Below, piece after piece: positions 7,310-13,596 of a DNA stretch of 13,596 nucleotides (within the stretch, counting starts at the first letter, position 1; each line of letters opens with the position of its first letter). The stretch is from Bacteroidaceae bacterium (GTDB lineage Bacteria; Bacteroidota; Bacteroidia; Bacteroidales; Bacteroidaceae). Where the stretch lies: NCBI GenBank assembly GCA_900769765.1, contig CAAGHW010000067.1, positions 1-13,596 of the forward strand. The letters run 5' to 3'. The position numbers and the translations under genes are program-made. The notes under the pieces were generated by a model. It had not been told where the DNA came from, did no database searches, and saw nothing but the letters and a program-made list of their open reading frames with translations.

Positions 7310-7350
7310 TAAGATGAGAAATGGTGGTTTAACCATCATTTCTCATCTTA
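7310..7350 (+). terminator. Long terminator hairpin after pyrD
   Basis: An 18-bp stem (7310-7327 with 7333-7350, one G-U pair) has a 5-nt loop TTTAA. No U-tract follows; instead a TA dinucleotide run begins at once. The stem is nearly symmetrical, so it may work in both directions or stabilise the transcript end. Confidence 0.75.
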
Positions 7351-7351
7351 T

Positions 7352-7372
7352 TATATATATATATATATATAT
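7352..7372. repeat. TA dinucleotide tract
   Basis: Ten consecutive TA units plus one T lie between the pyrD terminator and the lipoprotein gene, 57 bp before its ATG. Such tracts can change length by slippage. I found no clean -33/-7 promoter around it, so an effect on expression is only a possibility. Confidence 0.85.
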
Positions 7373-7408
7373 TGTTGTATAACCCTTCTTTAATATATAC
7401 ACTAAAGT

Positions 7409-7424
7409 AAATGTTAAAACATTT
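7409..7424. promoter_or_regulatory. Inverted repeat just upstream of LRR lipoprotein gene
   Basis: AAATGTT-AA-AACATTT ends 5 bp before the ATG at 7430. It could be an operator or a small hairpin in the leader; the sequence does not decide. Confidence 0.4.
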
Positions 7425-7429
7425 GTGAT

Positions 7430-7870
7430 ATGAGATTTTGTTTCGCGTTTTTAATATTAATGTTTCTTGTATCGTGTACATCGCCTTTAGATTATGAGTC
7501 AATGGAGGATGGCGGTGGTACCGGTAGTGCTGGTGCTGGTAGTGTGGAAATTGCTATTGAAAATAATCAGATATACTATACAACTGTTGACGGAAACAAA
7601 CTTTCTGTCAGCAATATTGGCACTGAGGCTTTTGGGGCTATTCTTCTTACCAATACATATGAAGAAGGCAGAGGAGTGCTTACTTTTAATGCAGATGTTA
7701 CAAGGGTTGGAGATAAAGCGTTCCGCTCTTATAGTAATCTTGCAAGTATAATTCTTCCCAAGAGTGTTACAAGTATTGGAAAGAGTGCGTTCCAGAGTTG
7801 CTCTGCTCTTACAAGTATAACTATTCCTAATAGCGTTGTACTTATTGAGGAAGCTGCATTCTATATATGA
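7430..7870 (+). pseudogene. BspA-type leucine-rich-repeat lipoprotein, 5' part (gene split by insertion)
   Basis: This is the N-terminal 145 residues of a surface lipoprotein. A lipoprotein signal, MRFCFAFLILMFLVSC, places the lipidated Cys at residue 16, followed by a Gly/Ser-rich linker. The cap region (IGTEAFGAILLTNTYEEGRG, VTRVGDKAF) and two BspA repeats of the type SVTSIGKSAFQSCSALTSIT come next. The frame runs two codons into foreign sequence (Tyr, Ile, stop) at 7865-7870. The missing remainder resumes at 9798. Family knowledge: BspA-like repeats mediate adhesion to host or other bacteria in Bacteroidales. The truncated product might still be exported, but it has only two repeats and is probably non-functional. 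The gene follows the pyrD terminator and a TA tract. Confidence 0.9.
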
Positions 7871-8136
7871 ATTTAATTCATTACCTTTGTCGCGTAAAAA
7901 TCGCAAATGAACTCATGAATATTCCTGATATGGAAAATCCGGCAAGTAGGGGTAATCTGAAAGGTTTGGCTCATTTTGCCATTAGTGTAGAAAGTCGGGG
8001 AACAGTGAATGAGCTTACTGAACGGCTAAGGGCAGACGGTTACACAATATTGAGTGAGCCGAGAATAACAGGCGATGGCTATTATGAAAGCGCCATTACT
8101 GACCCTGAAGGCAATTATGTAGAAATAACGGCATAA
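7867..8136 (+). pseudogene. VOC-family protein (glyoxalase/bleomycin-resistance-like), 5'-truncated
   Basis: The recognisable part begins around Glu-Leu-Met (7909-7917) and runs through NIPDMENPASRGNLKGLAHF, the helix VNELTERLRADGYTIL, and the closing strand GYYESAITDPEGNYVEIT, whose final Glu is a typical VOC metal ligand position. Family members are about 120-130 residues and start with a metal-binding His in a motif like HIA; here only the last 75 or so residues remain. The first 14 codons from ATG 7867 look unrelated to the family. The gene was therefore cut at the left end of the insertion. Intact relatives include glyoxalases and drug-binding resistance proteins. Function is probably lost unless half-domain dimers form. 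Confidence 0.8.
7882..7889 (+). promoter_or_regulatory. Bacteroidetes -7 element at left end of insertion
   Basis: TACCTTTG matches TAnnTTTG exactly and lies 18 bp inside the insertion. No TTTG is found about 20 bp upstream, where host LRR sequence lies, so the promoter is incomplete in this setting. It may originally have belonged to another gene. Confidence 0.4.
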
Positions 8137-8178
8137 TGCTTTTAGGAAACGTTTTCTCAAAATATTGATGTTGCTCAT

Positions 8179-8202
8179 AAGGAATTTCATATAATTTCCT
8201 TT
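8179..8202 (+). terminator. Weak hairpin between VOC remnant and MATE gene
   Basis: AAGGAA pairs with TTCCTT around an AT-rich centre and is followed by TTT. The stem is short, so termination is uncertain. Confidence 0.3.
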
Positions 8203-8267
8203 TCAAGTTCTTAAGTCAGTTCGGTATAAAAGACTATAAGAGTGAAGCAAACGACTACCTTTTTAGT

Positions 8268-8275
8268 TACCTTCG
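8268..8275 (+). promoter_or_regulatory. Probable -7 element for MATE gene
   Basis: TACCTTCG lies 31 bp before ATG 8307, with the same TTCG ending as the pyrK and trmD candidates. The expected -33 TTTG is not present at the right distance, so this is a tentative call. Confidence 0.35.
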
Positions 8276-8306
8276 CATACTCGAAATATTGACAACAACA
8301 AGATTA

Positions 8307-9665
8307 ATGACAAATTCCGATAATACTCAAGACATATCTTTAAGCGGTCATAGCAATTATGACCGCTTGTTGCGTACCATGTACCCTATGGTGCTGATGA
8401 TGTTGGTAGCATCCATTTACAGCATTCTTGACGGCTTTTTCATTGCCCGTTTTGTGGGTACAGACGCATTTGCCGGTATGAACATTATTCTGCCGGTAGT
8501 GGCTATAGTAGGTGCTTTAGGACTAATGGTAGGTGCAGGAAGCAGCGCATTGGTTTCCAAAACATTGGGGGAAGGCGACAAGGACAGAGCCGAACGTATT
8601 TTAAGTGTGCTAATATCTTTCACGCTGATTGCAAGTGTGATTCTGGCAACAACCCTGTTCGTCTTTATGCCGGACGTGGCTTCAATGCTTGGGGCAGATG
8701 CTACACTGTTACCTTTTGCTGTGCGCTACGGTCGTATATTGACTTTGGCATTACCTTTCTATATGCTGATGATGGCATTCAATCCGTTTTATATGGTTAT
8801 AGGAAAGCCTTCGTTAGGCACAAAAGTTACCACTATCAGTGGGATTGTCAATGTATCGTTGGATTTGATTCTTATCCTCCTGCTTGACCTTGGACTCACG
8901 GGAGCAGCTGTATCCAGTGCGTTGGGATTTGTTGTGGGAGGAGCTTTTCCGCTTTGGTATTTTTCAAGCAACAGAAGCGGTCTCAAAATAGAATTTACCT
9001 CACAATGGCATGGCACTGATTGGCGGAATATCGGAAGGTGTTGTGGTAATGGTGTTTCCGAATTTGTGGCGGATATATCGCTCAATGTCATTGGGATATG
9101 CTATAACTGGCAACTGATGCGCTACATTGGAGCGGACGGTGTGGCGGCGTATGGCATATTGATGAATCTGAGCTTCCTGTTCAACTCCGTGTTTATGGGA
9201 TATAATATGGGTGTCCAGCAGTTTGTCGCCTATAATTACGGAGAACAGAATCACCCGGAACTGACAAGCCTGTTAAGGAAGAGCCGTGTTATTACAGGAA
9301 CGTGCGGTGTGCTTTTATGGCTTACCTGCACATGCTGTGCTTCGGTTATAGCTACAATATTTGTGGGTAATGAAACCCCTGTACACGAAATTACTGTTCA
9401 TGCCACATACATCTATGCGGCAAGTTTCCTGTTTAGCGGACTCAACATGTTCGCCTCTACATGGTTTACAGCTATGGGCAACGGTTCCGTATCAGCGGTT
9501 ATTTCCTTTGTACGCACTTTGGTTCTTGAACTTGCCGCGGTCTTTACTCTTCCACTGCTGTTCGGTATTGACGGTATCTGGTCTTCCGTTATTGTGGCGG
9601 AAGTCTTAGCATTTGTCCTTTCAAACAGCCTGATAAGTCTGTATCGTACAAGGTATGGTTATTAA
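8307..9665 (+). CDS. MATE-family multidrug/cation antiporter (MepA-like)
   Basis: A 452-residue inner-membrane protein, the usual MATE length. ATG 8307 is preferred over TTG 8289, which adds six polar residues. Two six-helix halves are visible. The first opens LLRTMYPMVLMMLVASIYSI, then DGFFIARFVGTDAFAG and GLMVGAGSSALVSKTLGEGD, the classic MATE loop between helices 2 and 3. The second half begins around GVSEFVADISLNVIG and contains GYNMGVQQFVAYNYGE and FTAMGNGSVSAVISFVR. Family knowledge: MATE proteins export cationic drugs or metabolites using a Na+ or H+ gradient; the substrate cannot be inferred here. It is the only complete gene in the insertion and is read in the same direction as the gene it interrupts. 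Confidence 0.93.
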   Translation: MTNSDNTQDISLSGHSNYDRLLRTMYPMVLMMLVASIYSILDGFFIARFVGTDAFAGMNIILPVVAIVGALGLMVGAGSSALVSKTLGEGDKDRAERILSVLISFTLIASVILATTLFVFMPDVASMLGADATLLPFAVRYGRILTLALPFYMLMMAFNPFYMVIGKPSLGTKVTTISGIVNVSLDLILILLLDLGLTGAAVSSALGFVVGGAFPLWYFSSNRSGLKIEFTSQWHGTDWRNIGRCCGNGVSEFVADISLNVIGICYNWQLMRYIGADGVAAYGILMNLSFLFNSVFMGYNMGVQQFVAYNYGEQNHPELTSLLRKSRVITGTCGVLLWLTCTCCASVIATIFVGNETPVHEITVHATYIYAASFLFSGLNMFASTWFTAMGNGSVSAVISFVRTLVLELAAVFTLPLLFGIDGIWSSVIVAEVLAFVLSNSLISLYRTRYGY

Positions 9666-9749
9666 ATACCTATTTTCTTCAATTTAATGTGCCAAAGGGC
9701 ATTGTATCAGCATTATAGTAGATTGCCATCTGCAAACATGACCAAAGAA

Positions 9750-9781
9750 GGTGTATCAATTTGAAAAATATTTGATACACC
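9750..9781 (+). terminator. Hairpin near right end of insertion
   Basis: GGTGTATCAA (9750-9759) pairs exactly with TTGATACACC (9772-9781) around a 12-nt A/T loop, followed by CTCTTATT. It sits 84 bp after the MATE stop and 16 bp before the insertion boundary. It probably terminates the MATE transcript, but as the strongest inverted repeat in the insertion it might also be a recombination or transposition end. Confidence 0.6.
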
Positions 9782-9797
9782 CTCTTATTCCTGATAT

Positions 9798-10616
9798 TGT
9801 TCAGGTCTCAAAGAAGTGCGTATAACCGATCTTTCAGTGTGGTGTAACATTGATTTTGCAAAAGATAGTGCTAATCCATTGCTGTATGCACGTAATTTGT
9901 ATTTGAATGGCGAGTTGGTAACAGATCTTGTTGTTCCAAGTCGTGTTGCAGAAATAAAGGATTATGCCTTCTCTGGTTGCTCCTGTCTTGAAAGCATAAC
10001 AATAGGTAACGGTGTTACAAGCATTGGACGTGATGCATTCACTGGTTGTTCCAGTCTTGAAAGTATAATTGTGCATTCGGGTAATGCAATTTATGATAGT
10101 AGAAATAATAGCAATGCTGTTGTAGAAACAGCAACGAATACTCTTGTTGTCGGTTGTAAAAATACTGTAATCCCCAACAATGTTACAAATATTGCGAATA
10201 ATGCGTTTGCTGGTTGTTCCAGCCTTGCAAGTATTACAATTTCAAATGGTGTTACAAATATTGGTGCTTCAGCGTTTGATGGTTGTGATGCTCTTGAAAA
10301 AGTAGAATTTAACTGTAATTCTATTGGTGCTTGGTTTAGTGGAAAATCTTCTATCAAAGAGATCGTTGTCGGCAACGGTGTTACGAATATTGAGAGTTTG
10401 GCATTTCAGGATTGTTTAGGTCTTACATGTGTATCAATAGGTAATGGAGTTGTTGGTATTGGTAATGGTGCGTTTCTTGGTTGCTTCAAGCTTAAAGAAG
10501 TTCATATAACAGATCTTGATGTTTGGAATAAGGTGGATTTTGGTGGATATTCCGCTAATCCTCTTAATTATGGTGGTGCAAAATTGTATTTGAACGGAGT
10601 GGAAGTCTCTGAATAA
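9798..10616 (+). pseudogene. BspA-type leucine-rich-repeat lipoprotein, 3' part (gene split by insertion)
   Basis: This is the C-terminal 272 residues of the LRR protein begun at 7430, resuming in frame as CSGLKEVRITDLSVWCNIDF. BspA-type repeats of the form NGVTSIGRDAFTGCSSLESI recur at least five times. They alternate with known spacer forms: GNAIYDSRNNSNAVVETATN (unstructured insert before TLVVGC), FNCNSIGAWFSGKSSIKEI, and two copies of an ITDL-VW segment ending in LYLNG (near 9822-9910 and 10506-10590). It has no signal peptide; a GTG at 9816 could permit internal starts, but export would fail. The rejoined gene would encode 417 residues. Its stop is followed by a strong bidirectional terminator. 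Repeated LRR DNA could support recombination with paralogues. Confidence 0.9.
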
Positions 10617-10641
10617 CGATTGATGAATTTGTGTCATTACA

Positions 10642-10679
10642 AACAACACCCGCAGAAAAATTTTTCTGTGGGTGTTGTT
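10642..10679. terminator. Bidirectional terminator between LRR gene and trmD
   Basis: A 19-bp stem (10642-10660 with 10661-10679, one G-U pair) has its centre in AAAAATTTTT. It separates the convergent LRR gene (plus) and trmD (minus) and can serve both. The U-tract after the stem is weak on either side. Confidence 0.75.
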
Positions 10680-10701
10680 ATTTGTAACACGTGTTACAAA
10701 T
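10680..10701. promoter_or_regulatory. Perfect 22-bp palindrome, possible operator
   Basis: ATTTGTAACAC followed immediately by its exact complement, directly abutting the preceding terminator hairpin. Half-sites TTTGTAA/TTACAAA resemble those over the XRE promoter at 4815-4856. It lies between convergent genes, so a conventional promoter role is not obvious. Confidence 0.5.
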
Positions 10702-10730
10702 GTATATACAAATGTAAATGTAAAATATTT

Positions 10731-11408
10731 TTATTTGTTTAATAGGTCAGGGCGCAACAGTTTGGTGCGCTCGAGCGATTGCTCGAATTCCCATTGACGT
10801 ATCTTTGCTTCGTGTCCGGACAGCAGCACATCCGGTACTTTCCAACCGTTATACTCTGCCGGGCGAGTGTAAACAGGTGGTGCAAGCAGGTTGTCCTGAA
10901 AAGAGTCGCTCAAAGCCGATGTTTCGTCCGAAATTACCCCCGGAATTAGGCGAATGACTGCATCGCAAATTACTTCTACTGCTAATTCGCCACCTGTCAA
11001 AACGTAGTCTCCGATACTTATCTCTTTGGTAATCAAGTGTTCGCGTATTCTATGGTCAATTCCTTTGTAATGACCGCACAAAAATATCAAATTTTGCTTC
11101 ATTGATAGCGAATTTGCCATTGGTTGGTCAAAAACCTGTCCGTCGGGGCTTGTGTAAATGACTTCGTCGTACTCTCTTTGTGCTTTAAGATGCTTTATAC
11201 AGTTGTCAATAGGTTCAATCTTCATAACCAATCCGGCGCATCCTCCGAATGGGTAATCATCGGTTTTGCGATGTTTGTCGGTTGTATAATCTCGTAAATT
11301 GTGTAAACAAATTTCGGCATATCCATTGCGCTGTGCACGTCCCATTATTGATGAATTGAAGAAGCTTTCCATCATTTCGGGGAAGGTTGTTATAATATCT
11401 ACACGCAT
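10731..11408 (-). CDS. trmD: tRNA (guanine-N1-)-methyltransferase, m1G37
   Basis: A 225-residue SPOUT-class enzyme that methylates G37 of tRNAs with S-adenosylmethionine to prevent +1 frameshifting. Visible motifs are RVDIITTFPEM at the start, DDYPFGGCAG (50-59), the SAM-knot segments YTSPDGQ (85-91), FLCGHYKGIDHR (109-120) and SIGDYVLTGGEL (131-142), then RLIPGV (Arg153) and SALSDSF (Asp168). The last two align with E. coli Arg154 and catalytic Asp169. YTRPAEYNGWKVPDVLLSGH and QSLERTKLLRPDLL close the C-terminal domain. Other TrmDs usually read GGG where this one has GGC at 55-57, a small deviation worth noting. The gene is divergent from gyrA and convergent with the split LRR gene. Confidence 0.96.
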   Translation of the reverse strand: MRVDIITTFPEMMESFFNSSIMGRAQRNGYAEICLHNLRDYTTDKHRKTDDYPFGGCAGLVMKIEPIDNCIKHLKAQREYDEVIYTSPDGQVFDQPMANSLSMKQNLIFLCGHYKGIDHRIREHLITKEISIGDYVLTGGELAVEVICDAVIRLIPGVISDETSALSDSFQDNLLAPPVYTRPAEYNGWKVPDVLLSGHEAKIRQWEFEQSLERTKLLRPDLLNK

Positions 11409-11451
11409 GATTCTGTATGTTGTTATTTGGTTTGTTTTCTGAAATCTTCCG

Positions 11452-11459
11452 CGAAGATA
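11452..11459 (-). promoter_or_regulatory. Probable trmD -7 element
   Basis: Read on the minus strand this is TATCTTCG, identical to the pyrK -7 element, 43 bp before the trmD ATG. A matching -33 TTTG at 20 bp is not seen, so confidence is moderate. Confidence 0.45.
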
Positions 11460-11743
11460 AGGATTTTATTTTATAGCACACTCACCATTTGCAAACAAAC
11501 TTAAAAAATGGCGTAGAAGATGGGAAAAACAGGCTTGAACTATCGGCAACATTGCCGAAGGTGTTGAATCTCAAGTCGCGTTTAAAATAGATACTTCGCT
11601 TCGCTCAGTATGACAACCTCTTTGGGTCAACTGCTATATTAAATTTAAACATCTCCTTAAAGCCCCATAAAACCCGTTTTTAGCGCATTTGGTCTTAAAA
11701 AGCGAATAAAAGGCCTTTGACGGCTTAATAAAACTAAAAATTC

Positions 11744-11774
11744 TTGTCTGTTTCGATAAAATTGTGTAATTTAG
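11744..11774 (+). promoter_or_regulatory. Candidate gyrA promoter
   Basis: TTG at 11744-11746, a 20-bp spacer and TAATTTAG at 11767-11774 (one mismatch to TAnnTTTG). This implies a leader of about 65 nt rich in A and T before ATG 11846. Confidence 0.45.
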
Positions 11775-11845
11775 CATAGTCTTATATTAAATAAGGTATA
11801 TAGTAAAAACTATTGGACAATATTAATTTTATAATACTAAACTAA

Positions 11846-13596
11846 ATGATTGAAAACGACAGAATTATTAAGGTCAATGTCGAAGAGGAGATGAAAACAT
11901 CCTACATTGACTACTCTATGTCGGTAATTGTGGCACGTGCTTTGCCCGATGTTAGAGATGGTCTGAAACCTGTTCACCGCCGTATCCTTTACGCTATGAT
12001 GGAGCAGGGCAATACTTCTGACAAGGCATACAAGAAATCGGCCCGTACCGTCGGTGAGGTGCTCGGTAAGTATCACCCGCACGGTGACTCATCGGTTTAT
12101 GGCGCGCTTGTACGTATGGCTCAGGATTGGGTTATGCGTTATCCGCTTATCGATGGCCAGGGTAACTTCGGTTCTATCGACGGTGACTCTCCGGCAGCCA
12201 TGCGTTATACCGAAGCACGTCTGCATAAGATTGGTGAGGAGTTGGCACAGGACTTGTACAAGGAGACCGTTGACTTCCAACCTAACTACAACGACGAGTT
12301 CTTTGAACCAAAGGTGATGCCTACACGTATTCCTAACCTTCTTGTAAACGGTTCTTCAGGTATCGCTGTAGGTATGGCAACAAATATACCGACACACAAC
12401 TTGAGCGAGGTTCTCGATGCCTGTCAGGCTTATATCGATAATCCTGATATCGACACCGATGGCCTTATGGAGTATGTAAAGGCTCCCGATTTCCCTACAG
12501 GTTGTGATATCTTCGGTCTTAACGGTGTACGCGAGGCTTACGAGACAGGTCGTGGCCGTGTAATCATGCGTGCTGTGGCCGAGATTGAGTCGGGAACACA
12601 CGATAAGATAGTTGTTACAGCAATCCCTTACAATGTAAACAAGGAGGAGCTTATCAAGGATATCGCCTCAATGGTAAATGAGAAGAAGATTGAGGGTATA
12701 TCAAATATCAACGATGAGTCTGACCAGGAGGGTATGCGTATCGTTATCGACGTTAAGCGTGATGCAAATGCCAATGTAATCCTTAACAAGCTCTACAAGA
12801 TGAGCTCGTTGCAGACATCATTCAGCGTCAACTGCATTGCACTTGTCAATGGCCGTCCCCAGTTGTTGTCACTCAAGGATTGTATCCGTTGCTTTGTCGA
12901 GCATCGTCACGATGTTGTTATACGTCGTACAAAATACGAACTGCGAAAGGCTGAGGAACGCGCCCACATTGTTGAGGGCTTGATTATCGCTTCGGACAAC
13001 ATCGACGAGGTTGTTCGCCTTATCAAGGCTGCCAAGTCACCTGCCGATGCAAGAACAGCCCTTATGGAGCGTTTCGGCTTGAGCGAGGTGCAGGCTGCTG
13101 CCATTGTAGAGATGCGTCTCGGACAGCTTACTGGTATCCAGCAGGACAAACTGCACGCAGAATACGAGGAACTCATGCGTAAGATTGAATACTATAACGC
13201 TATACTTACCGATGATGAACTCTGCAAGAAGGTTATCAAGGACGAGTTGTACGAAATCAAGGAGAAATATGGCGATGAGCGTCGTTGTAAAATCGATTAC
13301 AGCGGTTCAAGCGATTTCAATCCGGAGGATTTCTATGCCGATGACGAGATGGTTATCACAATCTCGCATATGGGTTACATAAAACGTACCCCGCTCACCG
13401 AGTATCGCAGCCAGAACCGTGGCGGTGTGGGCTCGAAGGGCAGCGATACACGCGACTCCGACTTCATAGAGTATATCTACACAGCCACAATGCACAACAC
13501 TATGCTCTTCTTTACACAGCGTGGCAAGTGTTACTGGCTCAAGGTATATGAGATACCCGAGGGCAACAAGAACTCGAAAGGCCGTGCAATACAGAA
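11846..13596 (+). CDS. gyrA: DNA gyrase subunit A (5' part, runs off window)
   Basis: 583 codons of a gene usually about 820-870 codons long; no stop is reached. ATG 11846 starts MIENDRIIKVNVEEEMKTSY. The breakage-reunion domain shows IVARALPDVRDGLKPVHRRI, GKYHPHGDSSVYGALVRMAQ (quinolone-resistance region, 75-94), and QGNFGSIDGDSPAAMRYTEA with catalytic Tyr121. NGSSGIAVGMATNIPTHN follows, then the coiled-coil/tower segment ending EERAHIVEGLIIASDNIDEV. The C-terminal beta-pinwheel begins near DEMVITISHMGYIKRTPLTE and carries a GyrA-box variant QNRGGVG (canonical QRRGGKG). That box and length distinguish it from ParC. Role: ATP-dependent negative supercoiling with GyrB. Position 86, matching E. 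coli Asp87, is Gly. Confidence 0.97.
   Translation, partial: MIENDRIIKVNVEEEMKTSYIDYSMSVIVARALPDVRDGLKPVHRRILYAMMEQGNTSDKAYKKSARTVGEVLGKYHPHGDSSVYGALVRMAQDWVMRYPLIDGQGNFGSIDGDSPAAMRYTEARLHKIGEELAQDLYKETVDFQPNYNDEFFEPKVMPTRIPNLLVNGSSGIAVGMATNIPTHNLSEVLDACQAYIDNPDIDTDGLMEYVKAPDFPTGCDIFGLNGVREAYETGRGRVIMRAVAEIESGTHDKIVVTAIPYNVNKEELIKDIASMVNEKKIEGISNINDESDQEGMRIVIDVKRDANANVILNKLYKMSSLQTSFSVNCIALVNGRPQLLSLKDCIRCFVEHRHDVVIRRTKYELRKAEERAHIVEGLIIASDNIDEVVRLIKAAKSPADARTALMERFGLSEVQAAAIVEMRLGQLTGIQQDKLHAEYEELMRKIEYYNAILTDDELCKKVIKDELYEIKEKYGDERRCKIDYSGSSDFNPEDFYADDEMVITISHMGYIKRTPLTEYRSQNRGGVGSKGSDTRDSDFIEYIYTATMHNTMLFFTQRGKCYWLKVYEIPEGNKNSKGRAIQ

Larger units (their letters stand above)
7865..9797. 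mobile_element. 1,933-bp insertion carrying VOC remnant and MATE gene, no recombinase
   Basis: The boundaries come from the host gene. Codons GCA TTC TAT end the left half at 7864 and TGT TCA GGT resume at 9798. Deleting 7865-9797 gives an uninterrupted 417-residue LRR protein reading AAFYCSGLKEV across the join. TAT precedes both junctions (7862-7864 and 9795-9797), which is either a 3-bp target duplication or microhomology. The segment holds a 5'-truncated VOC gene and an intact MATE transporter, both read in the host gene's direction, plus a hairpin near the right end. I see no terminal inverted repeats beyond ATAT, and no transposase, integrase or relaxase. It may be a non-autonomous element, the passenger part of a larger lost element, or an illegitimate-recombination product. 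Confidence 0.85.
11409..11845. other. Divergent trmD-gyrA spacer
   Basis: 437 bp without a gene. It contains the trmD and gyrA promoter candidates, a small inverted repeat TCGGCAA-CA-TTGCCGA at 11543-11558, and TTCGCTTCGCTCAGTATGAC at 11595-11614, which resembles a dispersed intergenic sequence type I associate with Bacteroidetes and some other phyla. The remainder is AT-rich with nothing recognisable. Confidence 0.6.

Noticed and set aside
7865..9797. Classical insertion sequence or conjugative element
   Set aside because: No transposase, integrase or relaxase frame is found on either strand, and the ends lack matching inverted repeats.
11000..11100. Apparent loss of the TrmD catalytic Asp (Ala before PPVYTRP)
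   Set aside because: Counting against E. coli TrmD shows Asp169 corresponds to Asp168 in SALSDSF, which is present. The Ala position is not the catalytic residue.

Overview
The window looks like a chromosomal segment of a gut-type member of the Bacteroidales (Bacteroides/Prevotella-like). Four things point there: the family set (GH20 hexosaminidase secreted by a short signal peptide, BspA-type leucine-rich-repeat lipoprotein, NAD-type PyrK/PyrD pair, Bacteroidales-style XRE regulator); Bacteroidetes promoter motifs (TTTG, about 20 bp, then TAnnTTTG or TAnnTTCG); few Shine-Dalgarno sequences; and AT-rich spacers between moderately GC-rich genes. The genus cannot be fixed from the sequence alone.

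Layout. 1-257 is the 3' end of the ABC-F translation factor EttA. It is followed at 261-541 by two and a half tandem copies of a roughly 121-bp hairpin repeat with conserved ends and loop but different, still-paired stems. 757-3727 is a closely spaced pair: a PLP-dependent aminotransferase and a secreted beta-N-acetylhexosaminidase, closed by a strong terminator. 3783-4870 is about 1.1 kb of T-rich sequence with no convincing gene. It leads into an XRE-family regulator (4871-5398) with inverted repeats over its own promoter. 5624-7296 is pyrK-pyrD (overlapping genes, NAD-dependent dihydroorotate dehydrogenase, pyrimidine synthesis) with a good promoter and a long terminator hairpin.

7430-10616 is the most informative region. 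A BspA-type leucine-rich-repeat lipoprotein gene is split by a 1,933-bp insertion (7865-9797). Removing that segment rejoins the two halves in frame into a 417-residue protein without losing a base; the only ambiguity is a shared TAT at the junctions. The insertion carries a 5'-truncated VOC (glyoxalase/bleomycin-resistance-like) gene and an intact MATE efflux transporter. It has no transposase or recombinase and no clear terminal inverted repeats, so its mode of arrival is unexplained.

10642-10701 holds a bidirectional terminator and a perfect 22-bp palindrome. trmD (tRNA m1G37 methyltransferase) lies on the minus strand at 10731-11408. It diverges across a 437-bp spacer from gyrA, which starts at 11846 and runs off the window end with 583 codons visible. 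The housekeeping genes are ordinary. The unusual signals are the passenger-only insertion, the structured repeat downstream of ettA, and the long non-coding regulator leader whose TTTGTAA/TTACAAA half-sites recur in the palindrome near trmD.
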